From Ensifer sp. MPMI2T (lineage in GTDB: Bacteria; Pseudomonadota; Alphaproteobacteria; Rhizobiales; Rhizobiaceae), in the NCBI RefSeq assembly GCF_004827385.1, contig NZ_SRXN01000030.1:1-64000 (forward strand): a stretch of DNA of 64,000 nucleotides, read 5' to 3'. Each line of letters opens with the position of its first letter. The stretch's first letter is position 1. The notes beneath the pieces are model-generated. The model worked only from the letters and a program-made list of their open reading frames with translations, was not told the DNA's origin and searched no databases. Of the stretch, positions 17,001 to 25,075 are shown piece after piece. A program made the translations under genes and the position numbers.

Positions 17001-17805
17001 AGAGCTTGATCGAGATGCCGGGGCCTTCGTAGATGCCGCGTCCGGCCGAAGCCTTGCCGATCGCGTGGATAGCGGCTTCGTAGTCCTTGTAATAGCGTTC
17101 CGCATCGGCAGCCGTAGTCGCCGCTTCGCCGAGCATGTCGTAGGAGTAGCGGAAGCCCTTCTGTTCGAGCGCCCGCGAGCGGCGCAGCGCTTCGTCGATC
17201 GTCTCGCCAGTAACGAACTGCTCGCCCATCATCCGCATCGCCATGTCGACGCCGCGGCGGATCACCGGTTCGCCGCAGCGGGCGATAAGCCGCGACAGCG
17301 CCGCAGCAAGGCTGCGGTCGTTGACGGTCGAGGTCAGCTTGCCGGTGACGACGAGGCCCCACGTCGCGGCATTGACGAACAACGAGCGACCGCCGCCGAG
17401 ATGCGACTTCCAGTCGCCGTCGGCGATCTTGTCGCGGATCAGCGCGTCGCGGGTCGCCGTATCGGGAATGCGCAGCAGCGCCTCCGCAAGGCACATGAGC
17501 GCCACGCCCTCCTGGCTCGACAGCGAATATTCCTGCACGAGCCCCTCGACGCCTGAGCCCTTGTGCTTGGCGCGGAGCGCCTCGATCAGCTTGCGGGCAG
17601 TTTTGGCGGCGGCATCGCGGGTTTCTTTGGGCAGCGTTGCCGCCTCGATAAGCGCCGGCAGGCATTCCGCTTCGGGACGGCGATAGGCCGCTGTGATCGC
17701 CTGGCGGAGCGTGGTTTGCTGCCGGATTGGTGGCGCGAAGTCGGCAAAGGGCGCCGGCGCTGCGTCCGTGGCTGGGGGGGATTTTTGAAGCTTGGTCTGG
17801 GTCAT
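14098..17805 (-). CDS. putA: Bifunctional proline utilization protein PutA
   Basis: A 1235-residue enzyme that oxidises proline to glutamate: FAD-dependent proline dehydrogenase passes electrons to the quinone pool, and L-glutamate-gamma-semialdehyde dehydrogenase uses NAD+. The PRODH barrel occupies about 150-470 (RLVKGAYWDAEIKRAQ, HNAQTLATI). The aldehyde dehydrogenase runs from about 560 to 1000, with catalytic C846 in DSAGQRCSALRV and AETGGQNAMIVD before it. The last about 230 residues match the extra ALDH-like domain of type B PutAs such as the S. meliloti enzyme. No ribbon-helix-helix domain is seen at the N-terminus. ATG 17805 follows GGAGGA; upstream codons are not needed. No divergent putR-like gene is present. 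Confidence 0.97.
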   Translation of the reverse strand: MTQTKLQKSPPATDAAPAPFADFAPPIRQQTTLRQAITAAYRRPEAECLPALIEAATLPKETRDAAAKTARKLIEALRAKHKGSGVEGLVQEYSLSSQEGVALMCLAEALLRIPDTATRDALIRDKIADGDWKSHLGGGRSLFVNAATWGLVVTGKLTSTVNDRSLAAALSRLIARCGEPVIRRGVDMAMRMMGEQFVTGETIDEALRRSRALEQKGFRYSYDMLGEAATTAADAERYYKDYEAAIHAIGKASAGRGIYEGPGISIKLSALHPRYTRAQASRVMSELLPKVKALALIAKKYDIGLNIDAEEADRLELSLDLLEELCLDADLSGWNGMGFVVQAYGKRCPFVLDFIIDLARRSGRRIMVRLVKGAYWDAEIKRAQLDGLEDFPVFTRKIYTDVSYVACARKLLSATDVIFPQFATHNAQTLATIYHMAGKDFQVGKYEFQCLHGMGEPLYEEVVGSGKLGRPCRIYAPVGTHETLLAYLVRRLLENGANSSFVHRINDPNVSVEELTADPVETARSMPVAGAKHDQIALPAKIFGETRANSAGVDLSNEESLASLTEALKASAAIAWAAVPQLATGAASGETRPVINPSDHRDIVGSVTETSDADAKRAAGLALEAAEAWAAVAPAERAACLNRAAELMQARMPTLLGLIAREAGKSLPNAIAEVREAIDFLRYYAEQTRRTLGPGHKPLGPIVCISPWNFPLAIFTGQIAAALVAGNPVLAKPAEETPLIAAEGVRLLHEAGIPANVLQLLPGDGRVGAALVAAPEIAGVMFTGSTEVARLIQAQLADRLSPAGRPIPLIAETGGQNAMIVDSSALAEQVVGDVIASAFDSAGQRCSALRVLCLQEDVADRTLAMLKGALHELNIGRTDRLSVDVGPVITAEAKGTIEKHIDAMRGLGRKVEQIGLAAETDQGTFVPPTIIELQKLSDLKREVFGPVLHVIRYRRDDLDRLVDDINATGYGLTFGLHTRLDETIAHVTSRVKAGNLYVNRNIIGAVVGVQPFGGRGLSGTGPKAGGPLYLGRLVTTAPVPPQHSSVHTDPALLDFAKWLDGRGARAEAEAARNAGSSSALGLELELPGPVGERNLYALHPRGRILLVPESETGLYHQLAAALATGNSVVIDAASGLQPSLKGLPQSVAVRLSWSKDWAADGPFAGALVEGDAERIRIVNKAIAALPGPLVLVQAASKEEIARNPDAYCLNWLLEEVSTSINTAAAGGNASLMAIG

Positions 17806-17992
17806 CGAACACGGTCCTCCACGGAGCAGTAACGGGCGCCTTGGCGCCTCTGATTTCGTGGGCAGAAAATACGCTTGAGACCGCCGAACATCCATCGGGC
17901 AAATTTCGGCATTCTCGGAATGTTTCGCTATCGATGCCCCAGCAAATGGCGAAACATGCGGAGAGTCGCCGTCAGCGCCGGATGATCCAGGG

Positions 17993-18307
17993 TCAAGCGG
18001 CAGCGCCGAAATGGCGTGCGCGCGCGATCAGACATTCGTCGTCGCCCGGCATACACGTCCGGCACACGATTGGTCGTACCGCATAGATCTTGCAGGCGAC
18101 GAAACGGCCGAGCGTGCCGTCGAGCGCTGTGCATCGATCGTTCTCGCAACGCATGCCGCCAAGATCGGCAGCGACATATTCCGCCGGAATGCGATCGAGT
18201 TCCTCGTCGGTCTCCAGCGAAAAGCGCGGCCAATCGGCCGAATAGGCGCAACAGGCGCCGCAGCTTTGACAGTCGAAATCCTGGCTGGATGAAACGGAAT
18301 GGCTCAT
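17993..18307 (-). CDS. YkgJ-family cysteine cluster protein
   Basis: A 104-residue protein with the conserved cysteine layout of the YkgJ/UPF0153 family: CQSCGACCAYSADWPRF near the N-terminus, a central RCENDRCTALDG and a C-terminal FVACKIYAVRPIVCRTCMPGDDEC. The cysteines are thought to bind zinc or an iron-sulfur centre; the role is unknown. The frame extends upstream to 18586, but that part overlaps the phosphodiesterase gene. ATG 18307 begins the family-like sequence. It lies 40 bases downstream of the phosphodiesterase gene on the same strand. Confidence 0.88.
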   Translation of the reverse strand: MSHSVSSSQDFDCQSCGACCAYSADWPRFSLETDEELDRIPAEYVAADLGGMRCENDRCTALDGTLGRFVACKIYAVRPIVCRTCMPGDDECLIARARHFGAAA

Positions 18308-18347
18308 GGCCCAGCCTAACACGAAGGCCGTGGCGTCGAAATGGCTG

Positions 18348-19154
18348 TCACGCCATTGCCGCATCGCGCCGGGCGATTTCGTAGTCTTCCGTGTGGACGA
18401 TGACTCCGTCGCTGGTAACCAGGATGATGCCATAGGCGGCCGGCTCGTCGACGGACAGCGAAGCATTCGGCATATCGAAGGGCATCGGCTGTTGATGAAC
18501 CGGGCTCTTGAAAATCGAGAACGGAATGCCGCCACTTGAGCCGCTGATCGTGCGATGAACATGACCGGCGAAGATGTGGCGCACATTGCCGTGGCGTTTG
18601 ACGAGCGCGTAGAATTCTTGGCCGTTGATCAGGCGGATCATGTCAATGCTCTTGAAGCCGGTCACATGCGGAGGGTGGTGCATGAAGATCAGCACCGGCC
18701 GGCCGCCGGCTTCGCCGAGTTGCCGGTCGAGCCAGGCAAGACGCCGCTGGCAAAGATGCCCGGCATGGCTCACAGGATAGTCGTAAGGTGGCGCGAACAG
18801 CGTGTCGAGCAGCACGGCGCGACAGTCGTCAAAATCGATCACCTGCTGGACGAAACCGTTTTCGTCGGTCGCTGTGCCGGAAAAAACGTCGAGGAAAATC
18901 TCGCGTCTGTCGTGATTGCCGATCATCATCGCCGCCGGCGGAACGAGTTCATCAAGGAGTACCTTCAGACGTTCGTAGGACGGGCGGTCGGCCCCGTGGG
19001 TGAGGTCTCCGCCAAAAATCACCCGATCCGCATCGGCATGGTAGCGATTGACGTGGGCGATCCCGCTGGCGAGTCGCCGATGGGGATCGAGCCCGATAAT
19101 CGTTGAACCTTCGGGAACCATGTGCAGGTCGGTGAAGATGATGAACTTCGTCAT
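18348..19154 (-). CDS. spdA: Class III cyclic-nucleotide phosphodiesterase, SpdA-like metallophosphoesterase
   Basis: A 268-residue calcineurin-like metallophosphoesterase with the full metal-binding set: DLH (FIIFTDLHMV), GGDLTHG, GNHDR, HHPP and GHVHR. This layout is that of the CpdA/SpdA group. In S. meliloti the gene at the equivalent place next to the Clr/CyaD1 locus, SpdA, was reported to act on 2',3'-cyclic nucleotides rather than 3',5'-cAMP. The assignment here rests on family plus neighbourhood. ATG 19154 precedes the conserved TKFIIFTD, so I prefer it over the longer frame starting at 19286 inside the adjacent repeat. Confidence 0.85.
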   Translation of the reverse strand: MTKFIIFTDLHMVPEGSTIIGLDPHRRLASGIAHVNRYHADADRVIFGGDLTHGADRPSYERLKVLLDELVPPAAMMIGNHDRREIFLDVFSGTATDENGFVQQVIDFDDCRAVLLDTLFAPPYDYPVSHAGHLCQRRLAWLDRQLGEAGGRPVLIFMHHPPHVTGFKSIDMIRLINGQEFYALVKRHGNVRHIFAGHVHRTISGSSGGIPFSIFKSPVHQQPMPFDMPNASLSVDEPAAYGIILVTSDGVIVHTEDYEIARRDAAMA

Positions 19155-19481
19155 GCTCGTTCCGGTGATAGGCCGCGCTTTCACGCTCCCGCGCCGGGGC
19201 ATGACCGTCAAGCGGCAACTTTGGGCGCGTCGATTCGGGATGGGCAGCTCCTCACCTGCCCGCCGGCACCTTCTCCCCGTTTTCACGGGGAGAAGGGGCT
19301 TGCGGTACTGCCTCGGCCCTTCTCCGCCCGCCGAGAGGGCACTGCGAGTTCGCGGCTCGTCCCTTCTCCCCGCCTACGGGAGAAGGTGCCGGCAGGCGGA
19401 TGAGGGGCGCTCTTGCGGCGGGACTGCGAAGGCTGTATGGCGGTGCTCTGATATATCAGACGTCAGAGCCGGAGACAGGTC
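19155..19481. other. Intergenic stretch between spdA and the racemase-family gene
   Basis: These divergent genes are separated by 327 bases. About half is the RIME-like element at 19250-19408; the rest must hold both promoters, which I cannot place with confidence. Confidence 0.5.
19250..19408. repeat. RIME-like intergenic palindromic element
   Basis: Outer arms CCTGCCCGCCGGCACCTTCT and AGAAGGTGCCGGCAGGCGGA are nearly perfect inverted repeats and end in CCTCA/TGAGGGGC. Inside are two smaller CTTCTCCCCG/CGGGGAGAAG-type hairpins. It lies between the divergent spdA and proline-racemase-family genes. Confidence 0.8.
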
Positions 19482-20516
19482 ATGAGATGGAAGCGCACGA
19501 TCCAGTTGCTGGACGTTCATTGCGAGGGCGAAATCGGCAAGGTGGCGATCGGCGGTGTGCCGAAGATTCCCGGCAATTCGATCGCCGAGCAGTTGAACCA
19601 CATCAACACGGTCGATGACAGCCTCCGTCGCTTCCTCTGCCTTGAGCCGCGTTCCGGATCGATAGGCTCGGTCAACCTGCTCGTGCCACCGAAGCGCCCG
19701 GAGGCAGATGCCGGCTTCATCATCCTCCAGGCGGATCAGGCCCATGCCATGTCCGGCTCCAATTCGATCTGCGTGACGACGGCCCTGCTCGAATCCGGCA
19801 TGATCGAGATGAAGGAGCCGGAGACGGTCGTGATGCTCGATACGGCGGCCGGCCTTGTCAAGGCGACGGCCACCTGCCGGGACGGACGGTGCGAAAAGGT
19901 GAAGCTCACCATGGTGCCGTCCTTCGTGCAGGAATTGGATGTCGAGGTCGAAACGCCGGATTGGGGCCGCATCAAGCTCGATCTCTGCTTCGGCGGCATT
20001 TTCTATGCGCTGGTCGATGTCCGCCAGATCGGCACGACGATCGAAAAGGCAAATGCGCGGCGGCTTGTCGAGGCGGGCATGCTGCTCAAGGATCTCGTCA
20101 ACCGCACGATCCCGGTCGTCCATCCGGAAATCCCCGAAATCAGCGGCGTCGCCTATGTGATGTTCCGGGACACCGAGGCGGACGGGACGGTTCGCACCTG
20201 TACGACGATGTGGCCGGGCCGCGTCGATCGCTCTCCTTGCGGCACGGGCAGCTCGGCCAATCTCGCGACGCTCCATGCGCGCGGCCAGGTGAAGCCGGGC
20301 GACGTGCTGAAATCCCGGTCAATCATCGGCTCGGAATTCGAGGTGGGGCTTGAAGGCGTGACGACCGTCGCCGGCAGGCCGGCAATCATTCCGACCATCT
20401 CCGGTCGGGGCTGGACCTTCGGACTGCATCAGGTGGCGCTCGATCCGTTCGATCCGCTCGCCGAAGGTTTTGCGCTGACCGATACCTGGGGGCCGCAGGC
20501 GGGCGAGATCCGTTGA
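19482..20516 (+). CDS. Proline racemase superfamily protein (Ser/Cys type, hydroxyproline epimerase-like)
   Basis: A 344-residue protein with the diaminopimelate-epimerase-like double fold of the proline racemase superfamily. The second catalytic cysteine is present (C253 in DRSPCGTGSSA). The first position, Cys in proline racemase and Thr in trans-3-hydroxyproline dehydratases, is S91 in AMSGSNSI. Ser/Cys members have been linked to 4- and 3-hydroxyproline epimerisation with some dehydration. No hydroxyproline catabolic genes flank it, although putA lies about 1.7 kb away in the opposite orientation. ATG 19482 has a GGAGACAGGTC leader. Substrate uncertain. Confidence 0.85.
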   Translation: MRWKRTIQLLDVHCEGEIGKVAIGGVPKIPGNSIAEQLNHINTVDDSLRRFLCLEPRSGSIGSVNLLVPPKRPEADAGFIILQADQAHAMSGSNSICVTTALLESGMIEMKEPETVVMLDTAAGLVKATATCRDGRCEKVKLTMVPSFVQELDVEVETPDWGRIKLDLCFGGIFYALVDVRQIGTTIEKANARRLVEAGMLLKDLVNRTIPVVHPEIPEISGVAYVMFRDTEADGTVRTCTTMWPGRVDRSPCGTGSSANLATLHARGQVKPGDVLKSRSIIGSEFEVGLEGVTTVAGRPAIIPTISGRGWTFGLHQVALDPFDPLAEGFALTDTWGPQAGEIR

Positions 20517-20564
20517 GACCTGATCGCGCGGCCGGTCCCAACGAACCGTGCGGAGATGGCGTCT

Positions 20565-21425
20565 TCATTTGGACCGGTCCATATTCGCCAGCATGGCTGT
20601 GCGCAAGATGCTGCCCGTGGCGACCGGGTCGAGCTTCTGCTGGCCGAGCGGGTCGCCTCGGTCGGCTGCCTGCCTGAACAATTCGCGGGCGGCGACCGGA
20701 TTGCGCCGCACGCCTTCGCCGCTTTCGAACATCAGGCCGAGGTTGATCATCGCATCGACATTGCCGCGCTCGGCGGCGAGACCGTAGAATTTTGCGGCCT
20801 CAAGATTGTCTTCGGGCACAGACTTGCCTTCGTCGAGCATCACCGCCAAGTTGAAGGCAGCGACGTCGTCGCCGGCGAGTGACGCTCGCTCGAACCAGCC
20901 GACTGCAAGCGCGCCGTCAGCGGTGGTGCCGACACCATCGCGATAGGCGACACCGAGATTGTAGGCGGCGAGGATGTTACCGGCAGCCGCCGCTCGCTGG
21001 TAGAGGTCGAAGGCCGTTTCCGCTTCTCCCGCCTCGGCAAGCAGTGCGCCGTAATTTACCATGGCCAGCGCATGACCGTTGCGCGCGGCTTCTTCGAGAA
21101 TACGGCGCGACTGGATTTTTTGCCCGGCCTTGTCGAGGACACGCGCGAGCTGGAATTGCGTGCGCGCATCGCCATTCTGGTTGTAGGCTTCGCGGCAGGC
21201 GGAAAGCGCGATGCCAATCCGGATGTCTTCCGTGGAAACGGTCGGGAACGACCTGTTCCGCTCCAGATCGAATTCGCTGCCCGCTTCCCGGTCGCATTGT
21301 TCCGCGGCGGTCAGATCGGCGGCACGCGCTGCCGGCAGCGCGATCGCAGCAAACGAAAGGAGCATGATAGCCGCCACTAGCAGGACGTTGGCGATGCGAA
21401 CGCACTGATTGATCCGGTTGCTCAT
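20565..21425 (-). CDS. Exported Sel1-repeat protein (Clr-linked)
   Basis: A 286-residue protein with a signal peptide (MSNRINQCVRIANVLLVAAI, cleavage after AARA), which decides the start at 21425. After a Cys-containing head come tandem Sel1-like alpha/alpha repeats of about 36 residues: ALAMVNYGALLAEAG, ILAAYNLGVAYRDGVG, DVAAFNLAVMLDEGKS and VDAMINLGLMFESGEGV. Such repeats serve as protein-protein scaffolds in the periplasm. A perfect Clr box lies 53 bases upstream of the start codon. By position it may correspond to SMc02178, the known Clr target in S. meliloti, but I am unsure of that match. Confidence 0.82.
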   Translation of the reverse strand: MSNRINQCVRIANVLLVAAIMLLSFAAIALPAARAADLTAAEQCDREAGSEFDLERNRSFPTVSTEDIRIGIALSACREAYNQNGDARTQFQLARVLDKAGQKIQSRRILEEAARNGHALAMVNYGALLAEAGEAETAFDLYQRAAAAGNILAAYNLGVAYRDGVGTTADGALAVGWFERASLAGDDVAAFNLAVMLDEGKSVPEDNLEAAKFYGLAAERGNVDAMINLGLMFESGEGVRRNPVAARELFRQAADRGDPLGQQKLDPVATGSILRTAMLANMDRSK

Positions 21426-21477
21426 AATGGTTTTCCCTCTTCGTCCCCTGATCCTAGGGCGGTCGCGTTGCCGGGCC

Positions 21478-21493
21478 TGTTCCTGGGGAAACA
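21478..21493. promoter_or_regulatory. Clr box (cAMP-CRP-like site)
   Basis: TGTTCCTGGGGAAACA fits every fixed position of the published S. meliloti Clr consensus as I recall it (HGTYHC-N4-GRWACA). It lies between the Sel1-repeat gene, transcribed leftwards from 21425, and the FecR-domain gene starting at 21643, and is closer to the former. The Clr gene itself is 2.7 kb away. Confidence 0.75.
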
Positions 21494-21642
21494 GCGGCGC
21501 TTCGCATCGGGCGGCGAAGTTGCAGGGGAAGGCGCCTGCGCGCAAAGGCGAGATGCGGCTTGCTTCGCCTATGTGTGCGGTTATCCTGCGGGACGCCGGA
21601 GGCTCGAACAGGGAGCGTTGCAAGAAGCAGCGAGCAAGGCCG

Positions 21643-22260
21643 ATGCGGCAGATATTGGTGAAAAGGCGAATTTTTGTCGGCGGCCTGATGCTGGCGGCGA
21701 TCGCCGGCCGATCGGCGCACGCGGCGCCCAATTCCGTGGTCGGCAAGGCGCAGACGATACGCGGCAATGTTCGCCGTCGGCAGGGAGAGGACGAGGCGCG
21801 ACTTGCCGTCGGTGGTGACGTTCTCGACAACGACTATGTATCGACGAGCACCAACAGCTTCGCCGATCTGGCGCTCAGCGAAACGCGCATCCTGCTCGGC
21901 CCGCAAACGGAACTCTTGATTGACAGCTTCATCGCCGGTCAGGGCGGCACGCTGGAGCTCGGTCTCGGCCGGATGGTGTTTGACCGGCCGGAAGGGCTTT
22001 CGAAGGTGGACGTAGCGGTGCGCACGGCTTTCGGGATGATCGGTGTGCGCGGCACGAAATTCTTCTGCGGCCCGAGCCGGGCGGCGTTCGCCGTCTTCGT
22101 GGAGCGCGGAGCGGTCTCGGTCCAGGGCGGCGGTGTGACACGCACGGTCACAGCCGGCCAAGGCGTCGATTTCGCCCGGCCCGGTGCGGCACCATCGGAG
22201 CCGACGAACTGGGGGCAGACCCGCATCCGGGAAGCCTATGCGAGCGTCGGCCTATTGTAA
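21643..22260 (+). CDS. Exported FecR-domain protein
   Basis: A 205-residue protein with a short basic signal sequence (MRQILVKRRIFVGGLMLAAI, cleaved near SAHA) and one FecR domain: VGDVLDNDYVSTSTNSF-like sequence, SETRILLGPQTELLI and VDVAVRTAFGMIGVRGTKFF. FecR domains are periplasmic beta-structures that bind or sense other proteins. FecR-domain genes often sit beside CHASE2 cyclase genes, as here: its stop is 9 bases from the stop of the convergent cyaD1. An input role toward the cyclase is inference. AAGG lies 5 bases before the ATG; the frame is open upstream, but only this start gives a signal peptide. Confidence 0.78.
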   Translation: MRQILVKRRIFVGGLMLAAIAGRSAHAAPNSVVGKAQTIRGNVRRRQGEDEARLAVGGDVLDNDYVSTSTNSFADLALSETRILLGPQTELLIDSFIAGQGGTLELGLGRMVFDRPEGLSKVDVAVRTAFGMIGVRGTKFFCGPSRAAFAVFVERGAVSVQGGGVTRTVTAGQGVDFARPGAAPSEPTNWGQTRIREAYASVGLL

Positions 22261-22269
22261 CGCACGCCG

Positions 22270-24150
22270 TCACGCCGCTGGCGATGGCGGGTCAGCGATT
22301 GTGAAGAGCTCCATCGGTCCGAAACCGCGGATATCGTGGCGTCCGAGCGCTCTAAGAGGCACGTTCGATTGCGCCCCTGCCGCCGGCCCGATGCAGATCG
22401 CTGTTCCGAGGAATTTGTTTGCGTCCTGAAGCCGCGCTGCGAGGTTCACTGCGTCGCCATGAGCGGTGTAGTCGAGCTTGCCGCCCGCGCCCACCTCGCC
22501 AAGTACGGCAGGCCCGGTTTCGACGCCGATCCGGGTTCGGCCGAAACTGTTTTCTGCAAATTGCGGCCGCCGCCGCATTTCTTCGGTCAAGGCGTGGATC
22601 GCCACGGCGCATTCGATCGCCTTGTCGACGTGATCGTCGAGGTCCTCCGGGGCGTTGAAGAGCGCGTGCACTGCATCGCCGACCACCTTGTCGACCATGC
22701 CGCCATGGCGCGAGACGAGCGCGTTCACCTCCGCGAAATAGACGTCGAGCAGGGCCACGAGCTCGCGAGGGCCGAGCTTATGGGCGAGGGCCGAGAATCC
22801 CTCGATATCGGTGAAGAGCGCGGTGACCACGCGTTCCTCGCCCGCCACGCGGCCGGCATTCGGCTGATCGATGTAGCGCGCGACCACGGATTGCGGCAGG
22901 TATTGCGAAAATTTCTGTCGGGCGATCGCTTCGGCGCGGCGCACGTGGGTGAGTTGCAGCGCACTTGTCACCACGAGCACAGCAATGAGCGCCGCACCGA
23001 AACCGATGGCATCGACGAGCCAGCCGGTCGCGGCATAAATCCCGCCAGCGCCTGCGACCACGAAGAGCAGCGCCAGGAGGCCGAGGGCGAGCGTTGCGAG
23101 CGGCCGAAGCCGCGTCGCCCCGACGGCCGCAAGTGTGCCGGCCGCGAAACTGAACAAGGCTTCCAGGAACGGCAGCCCGCCATAGCGATAGGGAACGAAG
23201 CCGGTGATGACGGCATTGGCGATGTCGGCGTGGATCTGCACTGAGGGTTCAAGCGGCATCGAGGCGCTGGGTCTCAGCCCGCCGAGGCTCGGCATGCTGC
23301 TGCCGATGAAGACCAGTTTGTCCGCAAGGCGGTTCGGATCGACGATGTTTGCCATGACATCGGCAGCCGAGAGCGTGCGTGCGGCAATTGCATCTTCCCG
23401 GCTTGCGACGAAACGCAGGTTGCCCGCCTCGTCGAGGGGGATGACGGCGTGATCGAGCCTGAGCCAGGCAGGCTCGCCGCCGAGCACCGGAGTGCTGCTC
23501 CCGGCCGCGAGCCTTCCCGCTTCGATCGCGAGTGCAGGGTAGGCGTCATTGCCGAGGATCGAAAAAGCCTGCGCCCGCCGCACGCGCGCATCCTCGTCGC
23601 CGACGAGGATGCCGGCCGTCGCCGCCTTGGACCGGTCCATGAACGCCGGGCATGACGTCTCCGCACCGGCAATGAACCACGATTCCGGTACCGCAAGCGG
23701 GCGTCTGAGCGCGAGTGGAGGCACGGGACGCGGATGCTCCAGGGCACGGTCAGCGGCGAGAAAGCCCAGAACGACAGGTGCCTCCGCGATCGCGGAGGCA
23801 AGTGCGGCGTTGCCGGCTGCGTCGGCCTCGCAATCGGAACTGAAGACGAAATCGACCGCTATCACCTTCGCTCGCGCCGCGGCCAGCCGCGATATCAGCG
23901 CGGCCGTCGCCGCCCGGTCCCAGTTTCCGGATCCCAGCGCCCCATGCGCCTTGCGATCGACGTCGATAACGGTGATGTCCGGTGACCGGGGCGAGGCCAC
24001 CCATTGCGTGAGGTTGTCGAAGAAAAGCTCGCGCGGGGTTTTGAAGACGGTTTCGCCGTAGAGATAGAGAAGCAGCGCTGCCGCCAGGCTTGCGACGATC
24101 CCGCCGAAGAGCGGGGTGACGCGATGGCGGCGGCTGTGCTTCGCATTCAA
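22270..24150 (-). CDS. cyaD1: CHASE2-domain class III adenylate cyclase
   Basis: A 626-residue receptor cyclase. A first membrane segment (about 14-33) is followed by a large periplasmic CHASE2 domain (about 40-325), three closely spaced membrane helices (about 332-402) and a cytosolic catalytic domain (about 440-600). Catalytic residues are present: metal-binding D448 (FTDIEGFS) and D492, substrate-selecting K488 and D560, and transition-state N569 and R573, consistent with ATP rather than GTP use. The start is TTG 24150, behind GAGGAGG inside the end of clr; no ATG fits. Only 5 bases separate it from clr. In S. meliloti CyaD1 answers a plant signal in nodules; the ligand is not visible here. 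Confidence 0.9.
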   Translation of the reverse strand: MNAKHSRRHRVTPLFGGIVASLAAALLLYLYGETVFKTPRELFFDNLTQWVASPRSPDITVIDVDRKAHGALGSGNWDRAATAALISRLAAARAKVIAVDFVFSSDCEADAAGNAALASAIAEAPVVLGFLAADRALEHPRPVPPLALRRPLAVPESWFIAGAETSCPAFMDRSKAATAGILVGDEDARVRRAQAFSILGNDAYPALAIEAGRLAAGSSTPVLGGEPAWLRLDHAVIPLDEAGNLRFVASREDAIAARTLSAADVMANIVDPNRLADKLVFIGSSMPSLGGLRPSASMPLEPSVQIHADIANAVITGFVPYRYGGLPFLEALFSFAAGTLAAVGATRLRPLATLALGLLALLFVVAGAGGIYAATGWLVDAIGFGAALIAVLVVTSALQLTHVRRAEAIARQKFSQYLPQSVVARYIDQPNAGRVAGEERVVTALFTDIEGFSALAHKLGPRELVALLDVYFAEVNALVSRHGGMVDKVVGDAVHALFNAPEDLDDHVDKAIECAVAIHALTEEMRRRPQFAENSFGRTRIGVETGPAVLGEVGAGGKLDYTAHGDAVNLAARLQDANKFLGTAICIGPAAGAQSNVPLRALGRHDIRGFGPMELFTIADPPSPAA

Positions 24151-24155
24151 TCGAG

Positions 24156-24860
24156 CTAGCCCTCCTCGGGATCGGCAACATTCAGGAGGCGATCGACGTT
24201 GCAGCAAATGATGCCGTCCGTGCGCTTCAGCGCACCGCATTCCTCAAGCGACAGAATGGCACGATTCACCTTTGGTCGGCTCGCGCCGAGAATGGCGGCA
24301 ATGTCGGTCTGGCTCAAGGTGAGACGCAGATTGGCGCTGCTAGGAAGCTCCTGGCCGTGGATCTGTTTGAGCGTTGCCAGAAAGAAACGGGCGACGCGAG
24401 CGTTGAGGTCGTAGAGTGCGATCGTCTCCAGGCGCTCTGTGGTATCGCGAAGCTGAGCGCACAGAAAGCGGATCACAGCTTCGGCGATCTGCGGCCTGTG
24501 GATGATGAGATCGAGGAAGGGCTTCTTGCCGATCACGTAGCCTTCCGATGCGATGACCGCCGTCGCATCGGCCGACCGCGGCTGGCCGTCGAGCAGCGCC
24601 ATTTCACCGAAGAGTGCGCCCCCCTCATGCTGACGCAGCATCAGTTCGCGGCCTTGAGGTGTGAAAAGCGAGAGCTTGATGCGGCCGGAAACCACGACAA
24701 CCATGTAGTTGCCTTCGTCGCCGCGCTGGAAGATGACCGTGCCTGCCGGCCATCTCCGGTACGTGGCGATACTGGCGAGTTCCATCAGCGTTTCCTTGTC
24801 GAACTCCTCGAAAATCGGAAAGGATCGCCAGAAGGCCGGGCTCCTGTTGACGTCGCTCAT
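24156..24860 (-). CDS. clr: CRP/FNR-family cAMP-dependent regulator Clr
   Basis: A 234-residue regulator. The cyclic-nucleotide beta-roll spans about 15-125 with phosphate-binding cassette FGEMALLDGQPRSADATA (E86, R95), followed by the long dimer helix and a winged helix (TLSQTDIAAILGASRPKVNRAI, about 181-202). Length and neighbourhood match S. meliloti Clr, which is activated by 3',5'-cAMP and also binds cGMP. ATG 24860 has GGGGAGAACTC before it; the longer frame lacks family sequence. The gene is followed by cyaD1 after 5 bases, so sensor enzyme and effector are cotranscribed. A matching box occurs near 21.48 kb. Confidence 0.93.
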   Translation of the reverse strand: MSDVNRSPAFWRSFPIFEEFDKETLMELASIATYRRWPAGTVIFQRGDEGNYMVVVVSGRIKLSLFTPQGRELMLRQHEGGALFGEMALLDGQPRSADATAVIASEGYVIGKKPFLDLIIHRPQIAEAVIRFLCAQLRDTTERLETIALYDLNARVARFFLATLKQIHGQELPSSANLRLTLSQTDIAAILGASRPKVNRAILSLEECGALKRTDGIICCNVDRLLNVADPEEG

Positions 24861-25075
24861 GAGTTCTCCCCTGCGTTCCCCTTGCAAAGCGTTGAAATTC
24901 TTCACCCAGTCCGTCCCTCCTTGCAACAGAAAAGAGTTGTTTGGATGGGCGCCGGTTAACGATAGACCGCGTCTGTCTCCACATTGTGAACGATGTGTCG
25001 CCGGTTGTGCAGCTAGATGTTTTTGAAAATGCTGATATTTCTGCTGCCAACACGTTTCCAACAGGAGCCTCGCGC

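Noticed and set aside
16363-17556. Long plus-strand frame opposite putA
   Set aside because: It is the mirror of a strong GC-rich coding gene, has no ribosome site and no recognisable domain. The same holds for long frames opposite pyrC, pgi, fadD, kdpB and kdpD.
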